From Chryseolinea soli (lineage in GTDB: Bacteria; Bacteroidota; Bacteroidia; Cytophagales; Cyclobacteriaceae): a stretch of 64,000 bases of DNA. The position numbers and the translations under genes were made by a program. Shown here in pieces: positions 44,354 through 52,558 of this stretch. The stretch's first letter is position 1. Every line of letters starts with the position of its first letter. The notes beneath the pieces were generated by a model. That model saw only the letters and a program-made list of their open reading frames with translations, was not told the origin of the DNA and searched no databases. The stretch covers positions 248,001 to 312,000 of the forward strand of contig NZ_CP032382.1 of the NCBI RefSeq assembly GCF_003589925.1. Reading direction: 5' to 3'.

Positions 44354-46687
44354 ATGTTGGAGATACCAAAAAACATACCGCCCCAGCAATCACCGGCCAA
44401 CGAACCCCTTGATCTCAATAAGCTGAAGATCATTTTCAAGCGCAATTGGCTTTGGCTGGTCGTTCTATTCCTGGTCATCAACAGCATCGCGTATCTCAAG
44501 GTGCGCTACACCAAAAATGTCTACGAGTCGTCGTCGGAACTGAAACTGGATATAAAAAAGGAGGCAACGGAATTTGGCATCAAGCCGACCGTGGAAGACC
44601 CGAATCTCAACCTGCTATCGGGCGAGATCGAACTGATCGAGTCGCGCCTGTTTTTGGGACGTGTGCTGGACTCCTCCGATCTCAATGTGAGCTACTTCAG
44701 TGTGGGCCGCGTTTTGAACGACGAACTGTTCCAGAGCGCCCCCTTCGTGGTCCGCTACAAAGCTCAAAATGAAAGTAGCTTCAACGCCCCGATCCACCTC
44801 GATGACACGGGGAACGACGAGTTCACACTTCAGGTGGGCGACGAAGGACAGAAAGCAGCGGGCCGCTACAACTCGAAAGTGAGCTTGAACGGCGTGGACC
44901 TTTACATTGAAAAAAACGAAGCGTTCAAAAAAGGCGATGAGATCGGCTATTTCTTTGTGCTCAATACCCGCGATGCCTTGCTGGGCTACCTGCTGCGAAA
45001 TCTGACGGCCGAGCCGCTGAACTTCAACGCCAATACGCTGCGCATTTCCTTCAAAGACAATAACCCATCGAAGGCCACGGCCATCCTCAACAAGATCGAT
45101 TCCATTTATCTGCATTACAGCTACGAACAAAAGAACCTCGCGAACAAGCAGAAGATCGATTGGGTCTCGAACGAGCTCGTCAACATCGAGCACAAGATGG
45201 AAGATTTCGAAAATTACTTCGAGAATTTCACGCTACAGAACAAGACCAACAACCTGGACGAGGACCTGAAGAAAACCGTCTCGGCCATCAACCGCCTGGA
45301 TTCGCAGCGGTATGAACTCACCAACAAGATCGTGGAAGTGAACACGCTGATGGAAGGCCTGAAGACCGGTGACCTGTTCATTTCGTTGACACAGCTTCAC
45401 GCACTGCCCCCCACCATCGCCAAGAACCTGGAGCAACTCGAGGACCTCTACAGGGACCAGGAAAAGCTGAAGCTCTCCTATAAGGAAGTGACCTTCGCCT
45501 ATCGTCAACGTCAAAAGGACATCGAGACACTCCGCGATAAATCGGGCCGGCAGTTGGAGGAGCAGCGCGCAGAATGGATCAAGCGCCTGGAACAGATCAA
45601 TCAAAAGAAGGCGCGACTCGAACACGAATTTGTGAACATTCCCGACAAGAGCACGCAGTTCTCCAAGAACCTCCGCTTCTATAAACTGTATGAGCAATTC
45701 TATTTGTCGCTCATGCAATCGAAGTCCGAGTTCGAGATCACCCAGGCCGGTAGCGTTCCGGACTATAAAATACTTTCCCCGGCGAACTTATCGTATACTC
45801 CGATCTCGCCCAACAAGCTGATGATTACGGGCATCGGGTTTGTCGGAAGCGTCGTGGCCATGCTGCTGGTGGTGGGCTTGCTCTATGTGTTGAACAACAA
45901 GATCACGAGCCTGTTGGATATCGAACGGGTGACCAGTGTGCCCATGCTGGGCGTGGTGCCGTCGTCACGTCACTTCACCAAGAATGGATTGCACGTGCTC
46001 GACCATCCTAAATCAATGGTCAGCGAAGCCATCCGGACCCTGCGCACCAACCTGGACTTTTTCAATATCAACGGCCAGCGCAAAGTGATCGCCGTGTCCT
46101 CTACCGTCTCGGGTGAGGGCAAATCTTTCATCGCCCTCAACCTGGGTGCCGTGATGGCGTTATCGAAAAAGAAAGTGGTCCTCCTCGACCTCGACATGCG
46201 CAAGCCCAAACAGAATTTGCCGGTCAATGTAGACGACACGACCAAGGGCATCAGCACGGTGTTGATCCGGAAAAATACCTGGCAGGAATGTGTATCCACC
46301 ACGGCCCTGGCCAATTTCGACTACATTCCTTCCGGTCCCCATCCTCCCAATCCTTCCGAGCTGTTGCTGAACGGCGAGTTTGAAGAACTGCTGAACAACC
46401 TGAAGACCCAATACGACTATATCATCCTCGACACGCCTCCGGTGGGGTTGGTGACCGACGGCATTATGGCCATGAAGCGTGCCGACATTTCGATTTATAT
46501 TTTCCGGGCCAACTATTCCAAGAAAGATTTTGTTCTCAACCTGCAACGCATCATCAACATCAATAAATTTTCAAACATCACCACATTGCTCAATGCGTTG
46601 CCATCTACGGGCGAACAGAGTTATGGCTATGGCTATTACGAAGAGCCCGGAAACCGACCTTGGCTAAAGAAAATTTTTAATACTTAG
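44354..46687 (+). CDS. Wzc-like polysaccharide co-polymerase with tyrosine autokinase domain
   Basis: A 777-residue BY-kinase/polysaccharide co-polymerase. A first TM (about 34-50: WLWLVVLFLVINSIAYL) and a second (about 490-515) bracket a long periplasmic coiled-coil domain with a GNVR-like section. The cytoplasmic kinase has Walker A VSGEGKS (Lys590), Walker A' VVLLDLDMRKP and Walker B YIILDTPPVGL. The C-terminal tail has a tyrosine cluster, SYGYGYYEE (Tyr757, 759, 761, 762), the typical autophosphorylation site. It controls chain length and export together with the Wza-like lipoprotein and is dephosphorylated by the PHP phosphatase encoded next, with which it overlaps by one base. Confidence 0.95.
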   Translation: MLEIPKNIPPQQSPANEPLDLNKLKIIFKRNWLWLVVLFLVINSIAYLKVRYTKNVYESSSELKLDIKKEATEFGIKPTVEDPNLNLLSGEIELIESRLFLGRVLDSSDLNVSYFSVGRVLNDELFQSAPFVVRYKAQNESSFNAPIHLDDTGNDEFTLQVGDEGQKAAGRYNSKVSLNGVDLYIEKNEAFKKGDEIGYFFVLNTRDALLGYLLRNLTAEPLNFNANTLRISFKDNNPSKATAILNKIDSIYLHYSYEQKNLANKQKIDWVSNELVNIEHKMEDFENYFENFTLQNKTNNLDEDLKKTVSAINRLDSQRYELTNKIVEVNTLMEGLKTGDLFISLTQLHALPPTIAKNLEQLEDLYRDQEKLKLSYKEVTFAYRQRQKDIETLRDKSGRQLEEQRAEWIKRLEQINQKKARLEHEFVNIPDKSTQFSKNLRFYKLYEQFYLSLMQSKSEFEITQAGSVPDYKILSPANLSYTPISPNKLMITGIGFVGSVVAMLLVVGLLYVLNNKITSLLDIERVTSVPMLGVVPSSRHFTKNGLHVLDHPKSMVSEAIRTLRTNLDFFNINGQRKVIAVSSTVSGEGKSFIALNLGAVMALSKKKVVLLDLDMRKPKQNLPVNVDDTTKGISTVLIRKNTWQECVSTTALANFDYIPSGPHPPNPSELLLNGEFEELLNNLKTQYDYIILDTPPVGLVTDGIMAMKRADISIYIFRANYSKKDFVLNLQRIININKFSNITTLLNALPSTGEQSYGYGYYEEPGNRPWLKKIFNT

Positions 46688-47418
46688 TGTTCTCCTGGTT
46701 CAAAAAAAAGAAGCCCTCTGCCCACGCGGCAAGCTTGCACACCGACATTCACTCCCACTTGCTACCGGGACTTGATGATGGCGTGCAGTCCTACGCGGAT
46801 GCCGAAGACATCATCACCCGCTTCGCACAACTCGGCTACCGCAAGCTGATCACCACACCCCACGTGATGAGCGACGCCTACCGGAACACGCCGGAAATAA
46901 TTTCCGACGCCTTGCAAAAGCTGCGCACCCATCTCAAAGAACGCAACATCACGATGGAGGTGGACGCCGCTGCCGAGTACTACCTCGATGAGAACGTTTT
47001 TCGCATGCTCGAAAACAATCAACCGCTGCTCACCTTTGGGAAGAACCTCCTGCTCTTTGAGACCAACTTCCTCAACGAGCCGTTTAACCTGAAAGAATTT
47101 ATTTTCATGGCCAACACAAAAGGCTACCGGCCCGTGCTGGCACATCCCGAGCGCTATCTCTATTTGCAGAGCAACATCGAGAAAGCACAAGACCTGATGG
47201 ATCGCGGCGCGTTGTTGCAAGTCAACATCAGTTCGATCACCGGCTACTACTCCAAAGAAGCACAGCGCACGGCCCACAAGCTGATCGACCGGGGTTGGGT
47301 TCATTTGCTGGGAAGCGATTGCCATGCCCGGCAGCATGTGCAACTGGTGGGCGTGGCGCAAAGCATGAAGCATTTTCAAAAAGCTTTATCTTTACCGCTC
47401 CTGAATAATTCACTCTGA
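46687..47418 (+). CDS. CpsB/YwqE-like PHP-type tyrosine-protein phosphatase
   Basis: A 243-residue PHP-domain phosphatase of the CpsB/CapC/YwqE type. Metal-binding motifs are present: HTDIHSHLLPGLDDG (His22, His24) near the start, ITTPHVMSDAY, VLAHPERYLYL, and LLGSDCHARQH near the end. These enzymes dephosphorylate the tyrosine tail of Wzc-type kinases and so set capsule or exopolysaccharide output. It begins with GTG overlapping the wzc-like stop (TAGTG), so it is translationally coupled to its predicted substrate. A basic N-terminal SWFKKKK segment may aid membrane association. Confidence 0.92.
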   Translation: MFSWFKKKKPSAHAASLHTDIHSHLLPGLDDGVQSYADAEDIITRFAQLGYRKLITTPHVMSDAYRNTPEIISDALQKLRTHLKERNITMEVDAAAEYYLDENVFRMLENNQPLLTFGKNLLLFETNFLNEPFNLKEFIFMANTKGYRPVLAHPERYLYLQSNIEKAQDLMDRGALLQVNISSITGYYSKEAQRTAHKLIDRGWVHLLGSDCHARQHVQLVGVAQSMKHFQKALSLPLLNNSL

Positions 47419-47466
47419 CCTGCGTTTTTCACTACCTTGTCGCCGTATGCATAAACAGCCCTTATT

Positions 47467-48447
47467 ATGATCGCGGTTACCGGAGCCAACGGTTTGTTGG
47501 GCAGCTTCCTGGTTCGAAAACTGGTGGAGAAAAATGAAGTGTTCGTGGCCCTCAAACGAAAAGGCAGCGACACGTCCCTGCTCAATGACCTTGCCGACAA
47601 GATCACCTGGCGCGATGCCGACGTGCTCGACGCGCAGGCCATAGACGAAGCCCTTCACGATGTGACACACATCTTTCACACGGCCGCCGCAGTTTCATTC
47701 AATCCGCGTCGCGCGAAAGAAGTGTTGAATGTAAATGCATTGGGCACCCGTCACGTAGTGAATGCGGCGCTGATGAACGGCGCAAAGCGATTGGTGCACG
47801 TCAGCTCCGTGGCGGCGTTGGGACGGCAAAAAGATCAGACACGCATCACCGAAAATAATAAGTGGATAGACAATCCTCTGAACACCGTCTACGCACAATC
47901 CAAATACCTCGCAGAGCTGGAAGTTTTCCGGGGCCAGGAAGAAGGGCTGTCGTGTGTCGTGCTCAATCCCTCGCTGATCCTCGCACCGGCCGACTGGACC
48001 CGCAGCAGCGCGCAGTTGTTTAAGTATGTATGGGACGAGAAGCCGTTCTACATGGATGGTTTTTTGAACTATGTAGACGTGCGTGACGTTGCCGATTTGA
48101 GTTATCGATTGCTAAACCATCCCGTGCAAGGCGAGCGGTTTATCGCCAGCGCAGGGAAGATTTCGTATTCGGATTTTTTTTCCAGCATAGCAAGGAAATT
48201 CAACAAAAAATCACCGGGCATAAAAGTCTCCAAAGGCCTGCTTTCGGTGATGGCGGCGGTGGAGGCAGTGCGTGCGAAGATTGCGGGTGTAGAGCCGCTG
48301 GTGACCCACGAAAGGGCGCGTTTGGCAGGCACGGAATTCTTGTACGAGAACACCAAAATCCGCAACACGCTCAATTTTGAATTTCAACCGATTGATGAAA
48401 CATTGCAATGGTGTTGCGGATATTACATGGAGAAAAATCCACACTAA
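47467..48447 (+). CDS. NAD(P)-dependent epimerase/dehydratase family (extended SDR) protein
   Basis: A 326-residue extended short-chain dehydrogenase. The Rossmann motif is VTGANGLLGSFLVRKL (4-19), with HTAAAVSF, HVSSVAALGR and the catalytic YxxxK in VYAQSKYLAE (Tyr142, Lys146). The set resembles dihydroflavonol-reductase/3-beta-HSD-like members rather than nucleotide-sugar epimerases, although the context next to polysaccharide genes keeps a sugar role open. It starts 48 bp after the phosphatase gene and is 64 bp before the TPR gene, in the same plus-strand run. Substrate unknown. Confidence 0.85.
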   Translation: MIAVTGANGLLGSFLVRKLVEKNEVFVALKRKGSDTSLLNDLADKITWRDADVLDAQAIDEALHDVTHIFHTAAAVSFNPRRAKEVLNVNALGTRHVVNAALMNGAKRLVHVSSVAALGRQKDQTRITENNKWIDNPLNTVYAQSKYLAELEVFRGQEEGLSCVVLNPSLILAPADWTRSSAQLFKYVWDEKPFYMDGFLNYVDVRDVADLSYRLLNHPVQGERFIASAGKISYSDFFSSIARKFNKKSPGIKVSKGLLSVMAAVEAVRAKIAGVEPLVTHERARLAGTEFLYENTKIRNTLNFEFQPIDETLQWCCGYYMEKNPH

Positions 48448-48511
48448 AAATTAATTCGAAAGGTCTTAGCTTTACACCAGTTTTACTTATTTTAGGAAAA
48501 CCTTTTAGTCC

Positions 48512-49918
48512 ATGTCTAAAGAATATCGTAAAAGAGAAGAAGGAAACGAGCTGATTAAACGATTTGAAGACCATCTCCGGAAAAAGAAAGCAGAGTTTTT
48601 TGATTTAGATGCCTACGAACAGATCATTGATCACTACATGTTGCGTAGCAAACATAGCAAGGCCCTTCAAGCCGTTAATCAAGCAATTAGTCAATATCCC
48701 TTTTCCACAGAACTGATCACCATCAAGGCACAGATTCTCTCCAACCTGGAGGAATTCGGCCAGGCGCTCGAGCTGTTGGAACAAGCGCACGCCCTGCAAC
48801 CGAACGACCCTGAAATTTTCCTGACAAAAGGGTCCATCCTATCCCTGCAAGGCAACCACGCCGAGGCCATCGAGAACTACGAGCAAGCCTTGTTGCTGGC
48901 CGACGACAAAGATGAAGTATACTACAGCATCGGGTTGGCACATCAGAGCATGGAAGACTATGAGAAGGCCATCGAGGCCTACAAGAAATCCATCGAGATC
49001 AACATCAATCACGACGGCTCGTTGTATGAACTTGCTTTCTGTCTGGACGTGACCGGGCAACTGGAAGGCAGCATCGAGTATTATCAGAAATTCATCGACG
49101 AAGATCCCTACTCCACCGCGGCGTGGTATAACCTCGGCATTGTATACAACAAGCTCGAGAAATACCAGGAAGCGCTCAACGCCTACGATTACGCGATCAC
49201 CATCGACGAGTCGTTTGCCTCCGCTTATTTCAACACGGGCAACACCTACATGAACATGAGCGAGTACACCAAAGCGTTGGATGCCTTCCGCAAGACCGTG
49301 GAGATCGAAGGCCCCAGCCCGGAAGTGTATTGCTGCCTGGGAGCCGCTTATGAAAGCCTGGAGCAATACGAGCTCGGGCTGAAATATTTCCAGAAAGCCA
49401 CCAAACTCGACTCGCTCTACGACGAAGCTTGGTTTGGGGCGGGCGCTTGCCTGGAAAAACAGGAAAAATGGTATCAGGCCCTTCATTTCTATAATAAAGC
49501 CCTGAAAATCAACACTGAAAATCCGGAATATTGGAAGTCGGTGGCCCATGCCGAGTTCAAAGTGGGCAACACCGTGTCCAGCATCGACGCTTATGAAGAG
49601 GCCTCGAAACTGGAACCCGGCGACAAGGAAATATGGCTGAATTGGTCGTTTATCTACTACGAACAAGGCGATCACGACAAGGCTATAGAGACCTTATTGA
49701 CGGGATTTGACGAAATTCCGGATGATGCCGAATTTTTCTACCGCATGACGGTATACCTCATCGAAGCTGGTCGCTTTAAAGAAGCCTTTAATTATTTGGA
49801 AAATGCTTTAATTTTGGACTTCGATGGACATACCGCCCTGTTCGATTTCTTTCCTAAGATCGAGACGCAAAAGGCGCTGTACAAGATCATCGAGCAGTTT
49901 AGAAAAGAAAATAGCTAA
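48512..49918 (+). CDS. Tetratricopeptide repeat protein
   Basis: A 468-residue cytoplasmic protein without a signal peptide. A charged start (MSKEYRKREEGNELIKRFED) is followed by at least ten TPR units, for example AEAIENYEQALLLADDKDEV, YEKAIEAYKKSIEININHDG, YQEALNAYDYAITIDESFAS and YTKALDAFRKTVEIEGPSPE. The whole body is a TPR superhelix, so it is probably a scaffold or adaptor. The stop codon overlaps the ComA-like start by one base (TAATG), so the two are translationally coupled, which suggests a shared process. A specific partner cannot be read from the sequence. Confidence 0.9.
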   Translation: MSKEYRKREEGNELIKRFEDHLRKKKAEFFDLDAYEQIIDHYMLRSKHSKALQAVNQAISQYPFSTELITIKAQILSNLEEFGQALELLEQAHALQPNDPEIFLTKGSILSLQGNHAEAIENYEQALLLADDKDEVYYSIGLAHQSMEDYEKAIEAYKKSIEININHDGSLYELAFCLDVTGQLEGSIEYYQKFIDEDPYSTAAWYNLGIVYNKLEKYQEALNAYDYAITIDESFASAYFNTGNTYMNMSEYTKALDAFRKTVEIEGPSPEVYCCLGAAYESLEQYELGLKYFQKATKLDSLYDEAWFGAGACLEKQEKWYQALHFYNKALKINTENPEYWKSVAHAEFKVGNTVSSIDAYEEASKLEPGDKEIWLNWSFIYYEQGDHDKAIETLLTGFDEIPDDAEFFYRMTVYLIEAGRFKEAFNYLENALILDFDGHTALFDFFPKIETQKALYKIIEQFRKENS

Positions 49919-50721
49919 TGAACTACGAACTTAAAAACCTGCCTGAGCGTACGACCAAGCCCAGGCAATATGGCTTTACTATGGCCATGGATAAGGGCTT
50001 GAGTATACGCGAAACGGAGGATTTTGTCAGTATTTGTGCAGATCATATCGATATCGTGAAGTTGGGATGGGCCACCTCCTTTGTGACGCCCAACCTGAAG
50101 GATAAGCTGAAAGTATACAAAGAGGCCGGTCTGCCGGTCTATTTCGGAGGCACGCTTTTCGAAGCCTTCGTGATCCGCGACCAATTCGAAGATTACCGTC
50201 GTTTATTGGATAAATATGAGATGTCGTTCGCAGAAGTGTCGGATGGCTCGATGGACATCGACCACGACAAGAAATGCGACTACATCACGAAGCTGGCCGA
50301 CCAGGTAACCGTGCTTTCGGAAGTGGGGTCTAAGGACGCGGACAAGATCATCCCGCCCTACATGTGGATCGAGCTGATGCAGAAAGAGTTAGACGCCGGC
50401 GCCTGGAAAGTGATCGGCGAAGCCCGCGAAGGCGGAAATGTAGGCCTGTTCCGGTCCACCGGAGAGGTACGTTCCGGTCTGGTGCAAGAAATTCTCACGA
50501 AAATCCCCTTTGAAAAGATCATTTGGGAAGCTCCCCAAAAGGCACAACAAGTGTGGTTCATCAAACTGCTGGGCGCCAACGTGAACCTGGGCAATATCTC
50601 TCCAGAAGAAGTTATTCCCCTGGAAACCATACGATTAGGTCTACGAGGTGACACCTTCTTGCACTTCCTCGGTATAGAAAAGAAGAACACCAACACGGCG
50701 CCGCCCTTCGAGGTAGACTAA
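49918..50721 (+). CDS. Phosphosulfolactate synthase (ComA) family protein
   Basis: A 267-residue TIM-barrel protein of the ComA family: GFTMAMDKGLSIRETEDFVS, then HIDIVKLGWATSFVTPNLKD, then GLPVYFGGTLFEAF, then EVSDGSMDIDHDKKCDYIT, then VIGEAREGGNVGLFRSTGEV and IIWEAPQKAQQVWFIKLLG. In methanogens ComA adds sulfite to phosphoenolpyruvate to form phosphosulfolactate for coenzyme M; a homologue in Bacillus makes sulfolactate. No comB- or comC-like gene is nearby. It is coupled to the TPR gene and lies 10 bp before the DUF368 gene. In Bacteroidota a link to sulfonolipid or another sulfonate is possible but is only a hypothesis. Confidence 0.88.
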   Translation: MNYELKNLPERTTKPRQYGFTMAMDKGLSIRETEDFVSICADHIDIVKLGWATSFVTPNLKDKLKVYKEAGLPVYFGGTLFEAFVIRDQFEDYRRLLDKYEMSFAEVSDGSMDIDHDKKCDYITKLADQVTVLSEVGSKDADKIIPPYMWIELMQKELDAGAWKVIGEAREGGNVGLFRSTGEVRSGLVQEILTKIPFEKIIWEAPQKAQQVWFIKLLGANVNLGNISPEEVIPLETIRLGLRGDTFLHFLGIEKKNTNTAPPFEVD

Positions 50722-50731
50722 GCATACCGAT

Positions 50732-51670
50732 TTGAGAAGACCCAAAGACTATATCCTCCTTTACTTGAAAGGCATAAGTATGGGAGCCACCGACGTTATA
50801 CCCGGCGTTTCCGGCGGCACCACGGCCTTGCTCACGGGCATCTACAACGAGCTTATCGCCTCGCTGCAGGCCATCGACCGGAAAGCCCTTCAAATGTTGA
50901 AAAACCGCGATTTTGCGGGATTTTGGGAGAAAATCAACGGCAATTTTTTATTGACCATCTTTCTGGGCATCATCACCAGCATCTTTACGGCTGCCAAGGG
51001 CATGATCTACCTTTCCACGCGCCATCCTGTGGCCACTTCAGCCTTCTTTTTTGGCCTGATTGCCATTTCGGTCACCCTGATGCTCAGGGAGATAAAGAAA
51101 TGGAACGGCGGCATCGTCATTGCGCTCGCAGCAGGCACCGCCATCGCCTATGGCCTATCGATTTTACCCGCGTTTCACACCCCCGACGCCCTCTGGCTCG
51201 CCTTTTTCGCAGGAATGGTGGCCGCTTGTGGCATGTTGTTGCCTGGAATTTCCGGGGGGTTTATCCTGCTTATTATCGGGAAATACCGGTATATCATCAA
51301 CGCCATTACCAACTTCCAATTACCTATGTTGCTGGTATTCAGCCTGGGATGCGTTGCCGGACTATTGGGGTTTTCCAGAATTTTGGGGTGGGTAGTAGAC
51401 AACTATCATGGCGCAACCGTAGCTTTGCTGGCCGGGTTGATGCTAGGCACCCTCAACAAGTTGTGGCCGTGGCGCCAGGTCATGGAATTTGTGACCAACA
51501 ACAGAGGCCAGCAAGTACCCGTGTGGGATAAGAGCATTTTGCCCTGGCATTATGTGGCAGTTACCGGCAAGGACCCACAGGTTTTTCAGGCCATTTTGAT
51601 GATGGCCATCGGCGTTTTCATCATGGTATTAGTAGAAAAGATTTCAGCAAGACTTAAAACAAAACTCTGA
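50732..51670 (+). CDS. DUF368 / PopT family polyprenyl-phosphate transporter
   Basis: A 312-residue membrane protein with about eight or nine helices and two copies of the family motif: GATDVIPGVSGGT (18-30) and CGMLLPGISGGFI (about 170-182). DUF368 proteins have been identified as PopT, one of the carriers that return undecaprenyl phosphate across the membrane for reuse in wall and polysaccharide synthesis. A role in recycling the lipid carrier fits the upstream exopolysaccharide genes. No ATG gives a full N terminus; TTG at 50732, 10 bp after the comA-like stop, is the most likely start. Two bases separate its stop from aroE. Confidence 0.88.
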   Translation: MRRPKDYILLYLKGISMGATDVIPGVSGGTTALLTGIYNELIASLQAIDRKALQMLKNRDFAGFWEKINGNFLLTIFLGIITSIFTAAKGMIYLSTRHPVATSAFFFGLIAISVTLMLREIKKWNGGIVIALAAGTAIAYGLSILPAFHTPDALWLAFFAGMVAACGMLLPGISGGFILLIIGKYRYIINAITNFQLPMLLVFSLGCVAGLLGFSRILGWVVDNYHGATVALLAGLMLGTLNKLWPWRQVMEFVTNNRGQQVPVWDKSILPWHYVAVTGKDPQVFQAILMMAIGVFIMVLVEKISARLKTKL

Positions 51671-51672
51671 AC

Positions 51673-52416
51673 ATGGAAAAAGTATTCGGGCTAATCGGTG
51701 CCACCGTTAGCCACTCGTTTTCAAAGGCTTATTTCGATGAAAAATTCTTCCGCGAAGGACTTCGCGACTATCACTACGAATTGTTCCCCCTCTCCAACAT
51801 CACGGATATTGAAGCATTGTTAAAAGAAACCAAAGGCCTCACCGGCCTGAACGTGACCATCCCCTACAAAGAACAGGTGCTGAAGTACTTGGACGAAGTA
51901 GACGGGTTTGCTAAAAAGATCGGCGCAGTGAACGTGATCAAGATCAAAGACGGCAAGCTGAAAGGCTTTAACACGGATTCGGATGCCTTTTATGAAACCA
52001 TCGTGAAATGGCTTCCCGAAGGAAAAACATTTAAAGCCCTCATCCTGGGCACTGGCGGCTCTTCGAAGGCGGTTCAAGAGGCGCTGAAAAAAATGAAGAT
52101 CGATTATAAGGTGGTTTCGCGTGAAGCAAAAAAAGGAAACTACACCTACGCCGACCTGGAAGCCAACCCCAAACTCATCAGCGAGTCGCTGCTCATCATC
52201 AACACCACGCCCCTGGGCATGAGCCCCAACACCGAGACCATGCCGCCGATCGACAACGAGCACATCGGTCCCGACCATTACGTATACGACCTGATCTATA
52301 ACCCAGCACGCACCATGTTTTTGCAAAAAGCAGAGATGCGCGGCGCCACCATCAAGAATGGTCTGGAAATGCTGCACGTCCAAGCTGAAAAATCGTGGAC
52401 GATCTGGAATAACTGA
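51673..52416 (+). CDS. aroE: Shikimate dehydrogenase
   Basis: A 247-residue AroE. FGLIGATVSHSFSKAYFDEK carries the shikimate-binding SxS-type motif, GLNVTIPYKEQVLKYLDEVD has catalytic Lys66, and GFNTDSDAFYETI follows with the partner aspartate. The NADP domain has ALILGTGGSSKAVQEALKKM, and INTTPLGMSPN and NGLEMLHVQA are C-terminal landmarks. It reduces 3-dehydroshikimate to shikimate in aromatic amino acid synthesis. It is the last gene of the run that starts at the glycosyltransferase; a strong terminator follows 23 bp after the stop. Aromatic biosynthesis has no clear link to the neighbours, so shared transcription may just be history. Confidence 0.95.
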   Translation: MEKVFGLIGATVSHSFSKAYFDEKFFREGLRDYHYELFPLSNITDIEALLKETKGLTGLNVTIPYKEQVLKYLDEVDGFAKKIGAVNVIKIKDGKLKGFNTDSDAFYETIVKWLPEGKTFKALILGTGGSSKAVQEALKKMKIDYKVVSREAKKGNYTYADLEANPKLISESLLIINTTPLGMSPNTETMPPIDNEHIGPDHYVYDLIYNPARTMFLQKAEMRGATIKNGLEMLHVQAEKSWTIWNN

Positions 52417-52438
52417 CACCTACCCGGTTAAAAAAATG

Positions 52439-52466
52439 AAATCGCTTCTGGCAACGGAAGCGATTT
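52439..52466 (+). terminator. Rho-independent terminator after aroE
   Basis: AAATCGCTTC (52439-52448) and GAAGCGATTT (52457-52466) form a perfect ten-pair stem with an eight-base loop, followed by a T-run to 52470. It closes the plus-strand gene run and separates it from uvrB. Confidence 0.9.
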
Positions 52467-52558
52467 TTTTATTGTTTGACCGGAACCACTAACTTGACGT
52501 TGACGTATGCGTTAAGGAAGTTATCCCAAACATCAATCCCCGAAATTATCTTCAGCCT

